Part shown: piece by piece, positions 35,275 through 44,683 of the stretch
How positions within the stretch are numbered: position 1 is the first letter of the stretch
Layout of the letters: each line of letters starts with the position of its first letter
From: Pancytospora philotis
Taxonomy: Eukaryota; Microsporidia
Direction: 5' to 3'
NCBI GenBank assembly: GCA_023647555.1
Contig: JALRLY010000261.1
Span: forward strand, 1-64,000
Length of the DNA stretch: 64,000 nt
Notes under the pieces: model-generated
What the model was told of the DNA's origin: nothing
Databases searched by the model: none
What the model saw: the letters and a program-made list of their open reading frames with translations, nothing else
Position numbers and translations under genes: made by a program

Positions 35275-35733
35275 CTACTCATTCACCCGCGCCTCGTACA
35301 CGGACTGCATCGCCTTGTAGAAGAAAAGCGGCAGCGCCTTCTTGTCGAACTCGATGATGTCATAGAAATAGTCCGGCACGCTGCAGTTCTGCGAGTCGTC
35401 CAGCCGGAACACGTATATGTTGTCCTTCTCCTCCAGGTGGAACTGCAGCCGCTTGTGCCCCGTCGTAGAATCGCGCTCTATGGTGAAGCACAGCTGGTCC
35501 TCGCCCTCGGTGATCGCGATCCCGAGCAGCTTGCTGTAGAGCAGCGCGTCCTGCTTGAGGCTGCGCAGCAGCGCGTTCTCGCAGCGGTAGGACGCCACCA
35601 GCTTGTTCTCCAGCGTCTCCTGCTCGGCATGCGCCTCGTGCGCGGCGGGCGGCTCGGGCCTCCGGGGCTGGCGCAGCGGCGTCGCGGTCTTTTTGCGGGG
35701 TGTTTGGAATGTCAGTGCCCTGCGCTTGGCCAT
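35275..35733 (-). CDS. monopolin-like kinetochore protein Csm1/Pcs1
   Basis: The 152-residue protein has a basic, proline-rich N-terminus (KRRALTFQTPRKKTATP), a short coiled coil (about 38-65), and a globular C-terminal domain matching the Csm1/Pcs1 RWD-like fold: SKLLGIAITEGEDQLCFTIE, then LQFHLEEKDN, then VPDYFYDIIEFDKKALPLFF. Csm1/Pcs1 clamps kinetochore microtubule sites together and works in rDNA cohesion and meiosis I mono-orientation. The coiled coil is much shorter than in yeast. Spc24/Spc25, which share the fold, are the alternative. Promoter element AAAAATTTG-type lies at 35743-35753; the ATG at 35733 is preferred over 35781 because it follows that element. Confidence 0.75.
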   Translation of the reverse strand: MAKRRALTFQTPRKKTATPLRQPRRPEPPAAHEAHAEQETLENKLVASYRCENALLRSLKQDALLYSKLLGIAITEGEDQLCFTIERDSTTGHKRLQFHLEEKDNIYVFRLDDSQNCSVPDYFYDIIEFDKKALPLFFYKAMQSVYEARVNE

Positions 35734-35742
35734 TACACCCCT

Positions 35743-35753
35743 CAAATTTTTGC
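35743..35753 (-). promoter_or_regulatory. AAAATTTG promoter element of Csm1-like gene
   Basis: Reads GCAAAAATTTG on the coding strand, 9 nt before the ATG at 35733. Confidence 0.65.
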
Positions 35754-35945
35754 GCTTTAAAGTGCGCGGAAAGAAACACACACTCTATGGGGTTGTGGCG
35801 AAAGTTGGGTGTATAGACACAGGCTTAGAGTACGCTAAATTGGTGTGATAACGTGTTATGATAACTGCATTCTATCAATTTAGTTTTTGAATACATAGTT
35901 ATATAACTTCTACTATCTACATACAATTTAATCCATTCTATTTGT

Positions 35946-38255
35946 TTAGCACTCCAGCACCTGTGCTGCCTGGCGGTGCGCAACGATATTCCTGCACTCC
36001 ACCGCTACCTTCCCGTTGAGCATGAAGGGCTGTGCGCTGTTCATCAGCAGACCGTGCCGCTGCTTGTACTTGAGCAGGCGCTGCAGCGGCGATACGTTGC
36101 TTCTGTAGTACTCGACGTCGCTCTTGCACTCGCTGAACTTAAAAGGCGCGTTGCTCTGGTAGTACACAAAGTTGGACAGCCAGCCGCTGAACTGCTCGTC
36201 GATCTTTATCTCCTCGATGCGTCCGAGTGCAGTGGTGTGCTCGTGGCCGTTGATCGCTATGCTGATTGCCTTGCCGTTGTACACACACTTGACGTTGAGG
36301 TAGAGGCGCTCGGTGCTCTTCGGTGTTTCTGCCACTGTGCTGGCGCCCGGTGCCGCGGCAGCATCCGCTTGGGCAGCAGTTTCCGCGTGGTCCGGCTTGC
36401 TGCGGATAGCGAGGATCGGCACGGCGCCGAGCGTGTCTTTCTGGAAGTAGACCGCGCCGGCCTTTACGAACACGAAGGCTTCTCTGCTGAACCTGAACAG
36501 GATGTTCGTGCTCTTCGTATATGCGATGGTGAAGTGCCCGCGCATGGTGAAGCGGTGGTTGTCGTTGTGCACCCGCAGACAGCCATTGTGGAACAGTAGA
36601 CCATCCTCGAGCTCCGCATCGGCCAGCGCTGCAGGGCTTCTGGTCTGGTCGGTGGACACTGACTCATCTCCCGCTAGCACAGATGCCGCGCGGCCCCGTC
36701 TGATGCTCTTTCTGAGCGCTGCGCCGTACACCGAGTTGTCGCTATTTATGGACAGCTGCGCGGTGCTGTCGCCCATTTTTACCAGGTGGTTGACGCACTT
36801 GATGTAGAACAGGGAATACTCGGTTATGCCTGCCAGCCGCTCCAGGAAGAGCTGCTTGTCGAAGGCATAGACCGCCTTTATCAGGCCAGGATCTTTGAGC
36901 AGGAAGAAGATATCTACCGTAGTTCCTCTGTCGTCATTGTCCATGCTGGATAGGAATACGGCTCGCGGGATGCCGATGCCTTTGCTCGCGAGGAATTCGA
37001 GCTTTTTGATATCCGTGCATTTCTCGTTCCGCAGGGACCCTGTGAGCCCATCTGGCTGCTTTTGCTTGTTCTCCCTCTCATCCTTAGCACGCGCGCCTTT
37101 CTGTCTCTTCCGGCGCTGCGGGCCTTTGTCCCGGAAGAGCCGCTCCACTAGGAACGGCGTTCCGCGCCTGGCCAGCTCAGCGACAATTGCCTTGAAGTCT
37201 TTCGTGCGCTGTGTGGCGTAGTAAAGAAACGGCGAGCTGGCGAACGCGGCCAGATCCTCGTCATTTATCTGGTCGAAAAAGTCCAGCGAGCAGGTAAGCG
37301 CCTCTGCGTAGTCCTCATCGATCCGGTGGCAAATCCGGTAGAAAAGCGCCGTCTGGTAGCCCGTTTGTTTGATGAACGATTTTGTAAGGCCTTCGTGCTG
37401 CAGATGGCTGAGAATAGCCTCGGTGTGGCTGGTGTTGTCTCTGCGGTAGCTGGCCACGAGCAGATCCAAAAGCTGCTTTGCTGCATCACCGTTCAAGTCG
37501 GTATGCCACTGGAAATGCTTCTGCAGCAGCCTCAGCCTGCAGAGCAGCAGTCGGTGCGACTTTCGCAGCACAATCACCTCTCTGAGCAGCGCTACGTCGC
37601 GGTTGTACCGCAGCTCGTTGAAGAAGAAGGCGGAGCATTCGACGTAGAGCAGAAGGCTCTTCATTGGCTGCGCATGGCGGGCCCACGCCAGGATATTCTC
37701 GGCGGTGGTGCTATTTCTGTAGGTGCTGAATATGTGAGTAATCACGTAGTAGATTTCGATGGGCCCTGAATAGGCGGTGGCTTGCTCTCCGTAGGTGGCC
37801 GCGATCACAAAGGCCAGGATATCCACAATGCTATCGGTAAGCGCACCTTTGCTGGTCCTGGCCACCGCCATCTGGACAATGGCGTTCTTTTTGTTGGGCG
37901 CATCGTCGTGTTCGCCGGTCCCAGACATTCGGCTGATGACCTCGTGGGCGTCGTTGAAGCCGTGGCCGTGCAGGATACCCCGCAGATGGTCCTCGAAGCC
38001 CGCCACCTTGAGCAGTGCCTCGTACACCAGCTGCTCCACGTACGGCTTGATCTTCTTCCTGGAGAAAATGGAGCCGCCGCTGCACGCCGCAACGGCATCC
38101 GTGAGCTTTGTTAGGCTGCCTTTGCTGTAGGAGTCCAGTGAAATGATCGCCGTGAGCGCCTCCTCCGGCGCCGTCTTCACCGTGCCCACGATCTCATCGA
38201 ACGGTCTGGTGTCGGGCTGCCGCGCGTACGGAACAATAAATGTGCGGTTCAGCAT
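35946..38255 (-). CDS. very large protein of unknown function, about 769 aa
   Basis: I do not recognise the family. There is no signal peptide. A long helical N-terminal body (to about 460) has a basic low-complexity break (PQRRKRQKGARAKDERENKQ, near 390). The C-terminal third is beta-rich and begins with RFTMRGHFTIAYTKSTN; it contains a jelly-roll-like segment (LYLNVKCVYNGKAISIAING to FSGWLSNFVYYQSN) that recalls the concanavalin-like module of BEACH-type trafficking proteins, but no BEACH domain follows. Start: ATG at 38255 follows AATTTAGC; the ATG at 38297 adds a cysteine/arginine-rich stretch of doubtful coding value. Confidence 0.75.
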   Translation of the reverse strand: MLNRTFIVPYARQPDTRPFDEIVGTVKTAPEEALTAIISLDSYSKGSLTKLTDAVAACSGGSIFSRKKIKPYVEQLVYEALLKVAGFEDHLRGILHGHGFNDAHEVISRMSGTGEHDDAPNKKNAIVQMAVARTSKGALTDSIVDILAFVIAATYGEQATAYSGPIEIYYVITHIFSTYRNSTTAENILAWARHAQPMKSLLLYVECSAFFFNELRYNRDVALLREVIVLRKSHRLLLCRLRLLQKHFQWHTDLNGDAAKQLLDLLVASYRRDNTSHTEAILSHLQHEGLTKSFIKQTGYQTALFYRICHRIDEDYAEALTCSLDFFDQINDEDLAAFASSPFLYYATQRTKDFKAIVAELARRGTPFLVERLFRDKGPQRRKRQKGARAKDERENKQKQPDGLTGSLRNEKCTDIKKLEFLASKGIGIPRAVFLSSMDNDDRGTTVDIFFLLKDPGLIKAVYAFDKQLFLERLAGITEYSLFYIKCVNHLVKMGDSTAQLSINSDNSVYGAALRKSIRRGRAASVLAGDESVSTDQTRSPAALADAELEDGLLFHNGCLRVHNDNHRFTMRGHFTIAYTKSTNILFRFSREAFVFVKAGAVYFQKDTLGAVPILAIRSKPDHAETAAQADAAAAPGASTVAETPKSTERLYLNVKCVYNGKAISIAINGHEHTTALGRIEEIKIDEQFSGWLSNFVYYQSNAPFKFSECKSDVEYYRSNVSPLQRLLKYKQRHGLLMNSAQPFMLNGKVAVECRNIVAHRQAAQVLEC

Positions 38256-38615
38256 GTGCCGGCGTCTGCACCTTGCTAAATTGCTTTCGTTACACATTCT
38301 GCAGCGTGATTGGAGCGGTTTCAGTTACAGCTGGTGTTACCTGGCATTTGCATGGCGGTGGGGTTGTGCGTATATTGTTAATGGCGTGTGAGCATGTGTA
38401 AAGGCTGTCCAATACCGCTGCATGTCTACATCTGCACGTTTGAATTCGCTTTCACAACAAGTATTTGAAACACGCGCAGAGACAGGCAGCTCTGGAGTGG
38501 TAAGAGCATTACAACGTGGAGCCATAGCAAACGCCATCAGTAGAGACCATATAAACTAGCTTAAAGCAATTGTACTCAATAATGACATGTTTTTATTGTA
38601 CATAAATAGCGCCCG
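38256..38615. other. intergenic, no feature seen
   Basis: About 360 bases with no supported gene. The upstream ATG alternative for the preceding gene lies at 38297. Confidence 0.5.
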
Positions 38616-39515
38616 CTAGCAGGCGTACGAGCGGCGCTTTGAGCCGCGCCGCAGCTTCATCCCGCGCTTTGCGTTGTAATTCGACAGGCAGTCCCTAAGC
38701 GCGCTGTTCGTCTCGGAGTTGTCGAGGTCCGAGAAAGACGAGAGATCGGCGAAATCGCTGCTGGAACGCTTGCGGTATTTACGGCCTCGGAGTTGGCGCG
38801 AAAGAACGGTCAGTCCTGCGAGCGTATCGCTGACATCGGTCTCTGAGGGCTCGCACGGGTCGCTGCACTGCATATCAGACTCATTGCTGCTCTGCCGTCT
38901 GCGCTTCTTTTTATGGTGCTGCTGCTCGCGTCTCTGCGCTGATACGGGCTGGCCCAAGGGCGGCAGAGCGCTCGCGCGGCTGTTACGGTCGAGGTCCTGG
39001 TACATGCTGTGTGCGAGAGCGCACTGGATGAACTTGAGCTTTCTGTTCAGCTTGTCTTCGGTCGGGTTGCACTTCTTGGTCGCGCACATCCTGAACTTAT
39101 TGACCGCCTTGTTGGTGCAGTCCTCCTTGCGGAAGATCCCCGACTCGGCCGAGAGGCACGAGTCGTCGCGCATCAGAATGTACACGTCGGGCGCAGAGTA
39201 CACGAGCCGGATGCCCTGCCTGTCGGCCTCGCCCTTGGGGTTCAGCTCGTACCACTTCCTGAATATCCACCAGCCGCGCTCTGAGAAGGCGCTCTTGTCG
39301 TCCTCTGTTTTGAGTCTCTTCTCTGCCTGGTTCTCCAGATCCTCGAGCACGAACCGAATGGCATTGTCGGCCTCGACGACCGTCAGCTCGTCGGAGCCGC
39401 TGGCCTTCCCGATGAAGCGCTCGCTGTTAACGTCTTTGAAGTACACGCCCTTGCGCTCCTGGCAGCAGATAAATGCCGTGCAGGCTAGCGCAGCCAGCCA
39501 GCTTTTCCATCCCAT
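38616..39515 (-). CDS. secreted protein, beta-trefoil-like head and basic Ser-rich tail, 299 aa
   Basis: Signal peptide (MGWKSWLAALACTAFICC) followed by about 150 residues with repeating strand-turn-strand units and paired cysteines (VYFKDVNSERFIGKASGSDE; IRLVYSAPDVYILMRDDSCL; IFRKEDCTNKAVNKF), resembling ricin-B/beta-trefoil lectin folds. A long tail is polar, basic and serine-rich (HHKKKRRRQSSNESD, then RGRKYRKRSSSDFAD). It heads a run of three such genes. Ricin-B-like secreted proteins are known in microsporidia and are thought to bind host or spore glycans. The start at 39515 is the first true ATG; TTTAACG lies about 25 nt upstream. Confidence 0.68.
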   Translation of the reverse strand: MGWKSWLAALACTAFICCQERKGVYFKDVNSERFIGKASGSDELTVVEADNAIRFVLEDLENQAEKRLKTEDDKSAFSERGWWIFRKWYELNPKGEADRQGIRLVYSAPDVYILMRDDSCLSAESGIFRKEDCTNKAVNKFRMCATKKCNPTEDKLNRKLKFIQCALAHSMYQDLDRNSRASALPPLGQPVSAQRREQQHHKKKRRRQSSNESDMQCSDPCEPSETDVSDTLAGLTVLSRQLRGRKYRKRSSSDFADLSSFSDLDNSETNSALRDCLSNYNAKRGMKLRRGSKRRSYAC

Positions 39516-39818
39516 GCTGCTGTGTGGCACTCGCGTTAAATCCGGTGCATGTTTTAGGTGCTATTGGTCATGCGAATTATAATGCGCCAATGGTACTGTG
39601 TTTTAGCCTATAAAGTTGTTAGCCTTTTAAATTATTCGCGCCCGGGAATTGCAATAGATTATGCTATTGTGCAGATCATAATATAAAGCTCATTGCTGTG
39701 AGTAGCCAGCTAATAGGAGTAGCATTTGCCTTTACCCGCATACATGGTTTTATAGACGTTAAAAAGTCGAGCTCAATATGGTGGAAAATAGGCTAGTTAG
39801 ATGCAAATTAATAATTTA
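39516..39818. other. intergenic, no feature seen
   Basis: About 300 bases separating two secreted genes; AT-rich, nothing supported. Confidence 0.5.
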
Positions 39819-40469
39819 TTAGATAGATCTTCTGCGCCCGGATTCGTAAGGACTGTAGAGCGGCCTGCCATAAGGGCTCGAGCGAAGATCCACATATGGA
39901 TTCGAACGGAGATCTACTGCAAATGGATCGTAACGAGGATCGATAAATGGATTCAGAACATAGCCCGATTGGGTCACCGGCCAAGCCGCTTTGCGCTCCA
40001 TTTCTCTAAGTCTCCTCTGGTTTTCCTCAGAATGGCCGACGAAGCTATCGCTCGTCTTCGGCTCCTCGTACGAAATCTCAATCAGCGGCAGGAACGTGGT
40101 CGGCTGGGCGGTGCAGCTGCCGCGCACGAACGTCTTGGACGATTCGTTGAATTTCAGGCACTTCTCGCTGCTCACAAGGACCAGGAGATTGTCAGCCGTC
40201 AGAATGAGCCTGAAGTTCTGGTTGGACGCGCCGTGCATGCCGTATGAGATGAGATTGTCGCCGCCGCCCGACTGGTCGAGCACGAGGCCGCTCACCGGGT
40301 TCTGTATTATGAGAGACTGCAGGGGGTTGGTGCCGTCCAGTAGGGTGATGTCGGTCGCAGCGTCGAACGTGCCCAGCGTGACTTGCTGGCCGCCGTTGAT
40401 CACGAGATACTCCGCGCTCGCTGTGTCCTGCAAAAATAACGCGGACACGGTTGACAGGAACAGCAGCAT
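39819..40469 (-). CDS. secreted ricin-B-like (beta-trefoil) protein with Pro-Tyr-rich tail, 216 aa
   Basis: Signal peptide (MLLFLSTVSALFLQDTASA) followed by beta-trefoil-type units: GLVLDQSGGGDNLISYGMHG, NQNFRLILTADNLLVLVSSE, KCLKFNESSKTFVRGSC. The DQ and N-Q-F-R-L pattern matches ricin-B lectin repeats. The last 50 residues carry imperfect repeats around R-S-x-PY (RSNPYVDLRSSPYGRPLYSP) ending in arginines, probably disordered. Third of a run of related secreted genes. ATAAAAAG lies about 25 nt before the ATG. The stop is followed by TAAATTAT. Confidence 0.78.
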   Translation of the reverse strand: MLLFLSTVSALFLQDTASAEYLVINGGQQVTLGTFDAATDITLLDGTNPLQSLIIQNPVSGLVLDQSGGGDNLISYGMHGASNQNFRLILTADNLLVLVSSEKCLKFNESSKTFVRGSCTAQPTTFLPLIEISYEEPKTSDSFVGHSEENQRRLREMERKAAWPVTQSGYVLNPFIDPRYDPFAVDLRSNPYVDLRSSPYGRPLYSPYESGRRRSI

Positions 40470-40865
40470 GGCGCATCCTTGAGGGACTTTTTATCAGCTG
40501 ATGGTGCGTTTCATCTGCCTTGCCCCTATTGGACCGGCGCTGATGCGGCGGCTAAAACACGCATGTCGCGCATTCAGCGTGCTGTTTGAGACATGACTGG
40601 CTCTCTACGAGTGGCAGTTTGTGCTGGCAGTGTGTAGTTACCGAGGCAAGTACATGCGTTTTCAGGTGTTCTGTAAGTATATAAATTATAATCTGATGCT
40701 AGCTTATTTATACAAGTAGCTAAAGGTTAAACCATAATCTCTACTGGTAATTTAGAGATGCCTTTAGCCACGCAAATAAAAAAATTAGTCAAATTTACGA
40801 TCGTGCCAACTTCGAAATATGCATTATTCCTAATACTTTATACACTTCAAGCAACTAGATTTAAT
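40470..40865. other. intergenic, no gene seen
   Basis: About 395 bases between secreted genes. A GTAAGTATA lies at 40672 but no matching exon pair was found. Otherwise nothing supported. Confidence 0.5.
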
Positions 40866-41501
40866 TTATAAGACACCGATCGGGCGCAGAATTCTCAGCG
40901 TCTGCGCCAGATCTCCAGTGTTCTGCGTCTTATCCTGCCCCTTGAGCCGCACCAGATAGGGCTGCGTGATGTTCAGCCTGTCCGCCTCATCGACCTCGCG
41001 CAGATCCTTAGTGCCGATCGGGTCCACGTAGTTGACCATGCTCCCGCGCGGCGTCGTCTTGATGAGGTGCTGGGCCGTGTGGTAGTTCCTGCGCTCGTAG
41101 ATGGTCAGGTGGACCGTATCGGGACCGCTCGAACCCTCGCAGGGCGAAAGCTGCAGCTTGTGGTCAACGAGCAGCAGGCAGTTGTTTCCGTCCGTCACCG
41201 CCGCGTATCTCCCGTCCTTTTCCAAAGAAATCGCGAACGCGACGGGCTTGTCGGTGTTGGGCTGTCCGATTGTCAGCTGGTTGTTGTTGTTGCTGGTCAC
41301 AACCGGCTTGCCATCGCAGTAGATTCCGGTCTTGTGCGGCAGATTCGGATCGGCTACGCGTTTGCAAGAGCTAGCTTCAGCGATACTGTTCACCAGCTTA
41401 AAGCTGTTATTTCTGCCGAGCGCTAGGAAGCCGCCCTCCACGTTCTTGGTTTGGAACTTCAGATAGTCTCCCAGTACAGCGCCCAGTAGCAGCAGAAGCA
41501 T
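40866..41501 (-). CDS. secreted beta-trefoil-like protein, 211 aa
   Basis: Signal peptide (MLLLLLGAVLGDYL) followed by about 150 residues with trefoil-like units, for example EGGFLALGRNNSFKLVNSI, KDGRYAAVTDGNNCLLLVDH and KLQLSPCEGSSG, and paired cysteines near 40-60 and 105-120. The tail is basic and less ordered. It resembles the neighbouring gene at 39819 and is probably an old duplicate. ATG 41501 preferred over 41555 because the latter places 18 polar residues before the signal peptide. TTTAAAAATGG lies upstream. The stop is read within TAAATTAA. Confidence 0.72.
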   Translation of the reverse strand: MLLLLLGAVLGDYLKFQTKNVEGGFLALGRNNSFKLVNSIAEASSCKRVADPNLPHKTGIYCDGKPVVTSNNNNQLTIGQPNTDKPVAFAISLEKDGRYAAVTDGNNCLLLVDHKLQLSPCEGSSGPDTVHLTIYERRNYHTAQHLIKTTPRGSMVNYVDPIGTKDLREVDEADRLNITQPYLVRLKGQDKTQNTGDLAQTLRILRPIGVL

Positions 41502-42222
41502 GGCGCCTTGCCTGTCGCCATTTTTAAATCCGCGATATAAAACAGGGCCGACCAATGAAACGCCCGGCTTGCAAACCTCTGGCGCCGGCTGTCCTGCTGA
41601 AAAGCAAGCGTTTCACAATCAGCCCTGGTGCCTCAGGCACACAAGTGCATAAACTATTGCAGACAGCGCTGCAGAGCCACCGCCGCATTTATAATTGTCG
41701 GACTGCTGCACTCATCCCAACACCGTATTTGAAAGTGAAATGAGCTCGTTCACCATGCACGAATGTTTGCGCCCTGTGTGCAATTTTTTAGCGATCAATT
41801 TTGCATCAATGCGTGGCAGTGGTGACGTAACAAATCGCCCAGAACAAATGCGCGCTAAAAGAGGGTGGCACAAAAGCTGATGCAGTACTTACGATGAGGT
41901 CCCACCTCATGCAGGCAATATGAGGCAAGAATAGTTATTAAATACGCATTAAATACATATTGTGATAGCTCAAATGATCATCCAATTGCTTAAACACTAT
42001 CCTTTATCTCTTCTCACAACTAAGCTATCGCACCAGCTTTTTAAAATCCGGTTCAAACAGCGAGTTTTCTGCTCGCTGGCTCATTGCTCAGCCTTTGCGC
42101 CGTCTTAAGAATCTGCACATGAACCGATTATTTAACAAGCATGCAGAGCTTTTTCACCGTGGTTATTCACCCGCTGCGTTATAGCCGGTAGCTGCTCGTG
42201 CGTGTTCCCGCCTGAAATATTT
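41502..42222. other. long divergent intergenic region
   Basis: About 720 bases between the lectin-like cluster and Argonaute. A perfect 7-bp inverted repeat with a 3-base loop (ATGAGGT-CCC-ACCTCAT) lies at 41894-41910. No gene supported; the short frame at 41555-41743 lacks supporting features. Confidence 0.45.
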
Positions 42223-42232
42223 AAAAAATTTT
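42223..42232 (+). promoter_or_regulatory. AAAAAATTTT promoter element of Argonaute
   Basis: Lies 15 nt before the ATG at 42248, which has CCCC adjacent. Confidence 0.65.
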
Positions 42233-42247
42233 AAGATCAGAGGCCCC

Positions 42248-44683
42248 ATGGGAGACTACAATCGTGGAAGACCTAGAGATGGAGGAAGAGATGGCGGACG
42301 AGACGGCGGCCGCGGGCCCCCACCGAGACGGCCGCCTGTGCCGTCGGTGACCGCGCCCACGCCGTGCGATGTGACGGTGAATCTGTACAGGTACACCGGC
42401 CAGAGTCTGCTGCTGCATGCCTACGCCGTGACCTTTGAGCCGGAGGTGCACCGCAACGGCACGTTCAGCGTTTTTATGCGCATGGTGCGCGAGAAGGGCT
42501 TCAACGAGCAGTTTGCGTATGACGGCGTTGCTACGCTCGTGTCGCGCAACAAGTTCCCTGATACGGCGCTTGAGGTTGAGTTTGGCACCCGTGCGCAGCG
42601 CGTGCGTATCGAGTACAAGAACAGCTACGATATGGCGGACAACCACGTTGATGTTGCGCGCTTTGTGAATGCTGCTGAGGTGGTCACGCAGTTTTCGCAG
42701 CGCCAGGACTGCTATGTGGAGAAGGGCCGGATGGTGTCGCCCGTTGCGCGCCCTACGCCGCTGGATGGTGGACTGGATGTAATGGCTGGATTGACTGGTG
42801 TTCTTAAGATGACCAGCGAGTACGGGCTGTGCATGAATCTGGATCTGTGCTTTGGTGTGTTCCTGCGGCCTGTTGGGCTCATTGAGCTTGCTGAGGAGAT
42901 GCTTGAGAAGCGCAACCGCGGCTCTCGTTACGGCTCCAGCCAGGCGCGCCTGCCCGATGCTGGTGATTCTTTCTACGATACGATGGACCGCTGCCTGAAG
43001 AATGCGCGGCTCGAGACTACGCACCGCGACAAGCCGATGAGCTTCAAGGCCTCTGGGATTCTCAACAAGCCGGCCACTTCTGTGGAGTTTGAGATCGAGG
43101 GTGTTAAGATGACCGTTGCCGAGTACTTTGGTAAGACGTACAAGCCGCTGCGCTACCCGCAGCTGCCGCTCGTGGTGGTGAAGAAGCGCCAGATGGTGAT
43201 CTACATGCCTATGGAGGTGTGCCGTGTGGTGCCTATGCAGAAGTACGCGCACAAGCTCGACGAGGCTGGCACTGCGCAGATGATCCGCATCGCTGCGCAG
43301 CGCCCCGCCGAGCGCTTCGATCACATCGCTGAGAAGGCCAAGGAGCTCGCCGCGCTGAACAGCCCTGCGATGCAGCAGTTTGGAATGGCGTTCGATGGGC
43401 GGATGGTCAATTGCCGCGGTGTGATGCTGCCGCCGCCTGCCATTACCTTCAGCGATAACCGGACCGTGTCTGTCAACAACGGATCGTGGAATCTGGCTGG
43501 TGTGCGTGCTGTGCAGGGCGTTTCTATCGATGCCTGGAAGATTTTTGTGTTCCGCTCCTGTGCGCGCATTGGCAGCGATGCGATCCGTGCATTCTGCGAC
43601 GGCGCGAAGCGCTACGGCATTGAAATCCCGGCCAATCCTGAGATTGTAACGGTAAACACTGTGGGTGATTTCTACAGCGCACAGAAGGCGCGGTTCAACC
43701 TGGTTGTGCTGCCCGACAAGAGCGCGCAGCGCTACGAGGAGGTCAAGCGTATCGCTGAAACGTACAATGCATGCTACACGCAGTGCATCGTAGCATCCAA
43801 CGTGCCCAAGCTCACCAATCTTTCGTTCATGAGCAATATGTTCCTCAAGATTAACAGCAAGCTGGGCGGCCGGAACTGGTCCATCGATTCTAAGCTGTTC
43901 GCTGATAAGCCGACGATCCTCTTTGGTATCGATGTGTCCCATCCTGGCGTTGGTGATCTCGATAGCCCATCCATCGTTTCCGTTGTTGCTTCTCTCGACT
44001 ACTCCTTCATTACCTACAAGACCGTGATTGCTCAGCAGGAGCGCAGGCAGGAGATCACCGAGGATCTGCGCTCCATTGCCAAGGCGATGCTCAAGGCGCA
44101 CTACGGGTCCACGAAGATCAAGCCGGCGCGTATCATCGTGTTCAGGGACGGCGTGGGCGACTCTATGTTCGACGCTGTCTTCAGCACGGAGGTGGACGCC
44201 ATCAGACAGGCCTGCACGGACCTTTCTCCGTCCTACACGCCCGAGATCAACTTCATCGTTGCGCAGAAGCGCCATTCGATCCGCTTTGCCCACAAGAACA
44301 ACAACCTCGTTCCGGGCACGGTCGTGGACAGCCTGCGCGTGCCGACGGGCAACGCCACCGCGGGCGGGTCCGTTTCCTTCGCGAACTGCTCCTGCGACTT
44401 CTACATGGTCTCGCACCATGCGCTCCAGGGCACCGCACATCCGGTCCGCTATCTCCTGCTGCTCAACGAGTCCAACATGCCGAGCCAGTACCTGTACGAA
44501 GCCGTGTACGGGCTGTGCCACCTCTACATGCGTGCGACCAAGTCGGTCAGCGTGGTGCCGCCTATCTACTACGCGCATCTCGCGGCCGCCAGGGGCAAGT
44601 GCTATCTCGAGCGTAACGATGAGGGTGCGCTGAACATGCGCAGCTGCGATCAGAATATCAGCAAGAGCTTATACTACTTATAA
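42248..44683 (+). CDS. AGO1: Argonaute, slicer-competent
   Basis: Core protein of RNA interference. Order of regions in 811 residues: RGG-type N-terminus (GRPRDGGRDGGRDGGRG, 7-23), N domain, PAZ (about 230-345; YKPLRYPQLPLVVVKKRQM and MEVCRVVPMQKY near its end), MID (about 430-530; the 5'-phosphate pocket motif NACYTQCI), and PIWI (about 555-811). Catalytic residues of the DEDH tetrad are visible: Asp562 in GIDVSHPG, a glutamate of EITEDL (602-605), Asp634 in FRDGV, His777 in YAHL, so cleavage activity is likely. Only some microsporidia keep RNAi. Codons favour GGT, GCT and CGT more than neighbouring genes do, consistent with strong expression. The stop is followed by GTAAATC. Dicer is not in the window. 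Confidence 0.97.
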   Translation: MGDYNRGRPRDGGRDGGRDGGRGPPPRRPPVPSVTAPTPCDVTVNLYRYTGQSLLLHAYAVTFEPEVHRNGTFSVFMRMVREKGFNEQFAYDGVATLVSRNKFPDTALEVEFGTRAQRVRIEYKNSYDMADNHVDVARFVNAAEVVTQFSQRQDCYVEKGRMVSPVARPTPLDGGLDVMAGLTGVLKMTSEYGLCMNLDLCFGVFLRPVGLIELAEEMLEKRNRGSRYGSSQARLPDAGDSFYDTMDRCLKNARLETTHRDKPMSFKASGILNKPATSVEFEIEGVKMTVAEYFGKTYKPLRYPQLPLVVVKKRQMVIYMPMEVCRVVPMQKYAHKLDEAGTAQMIRIAAQRPAERFDHIAEKAKELAALNSPAMQQFGMAFDGRMVNCRGVMLPPPAITFSDNRTVSVNNGSWNLAGVRAVQGVSIDAWKIFVFRSCARIGSDAIRAFCDGAKRYGIEIPANPEIVTVNTVGDFYSAQKARFNLVVLPDKSAQRYEEVKRIAETYNACYTQCIVASNVPKLTNLSFMSNMFLKINSKLGGRNWSIDSKLFADKPTILFGIDVSHPGVGDLDSPSIVSVVASLDYSFITYKTVIAQQERRQEITEDLRSIAKAMLKAHYGSTKIKPARIIVFRDGVGDSMFDAVFSTEVDAIRQACTDLSPSYTPEINFIVAQKRHSIRFAHKNNNLVPGTVVDSLRVPTGNATAGGSVSFANCSCDFYMVSHHALQGTAHPVRYLLLLNESNMPSQYLYEAVYGLCHLYMRATKSVSVVPPIYYAHLAAARGKCYLERNDEGALNMRSCDQNISKSLYYL

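Noticed and set aside
40672..40680. GTAAGTATA as a 5' splice site
   Set aside because: No coding sequence ends there and no acceptor partner was found.
42221..44578. 785-codon minus-strand frame opposite Argonaute
   Set aside because: A complete shadow of the Argonaute gene caused by its codon bias; histidine/arginine-rich and without features of its own.
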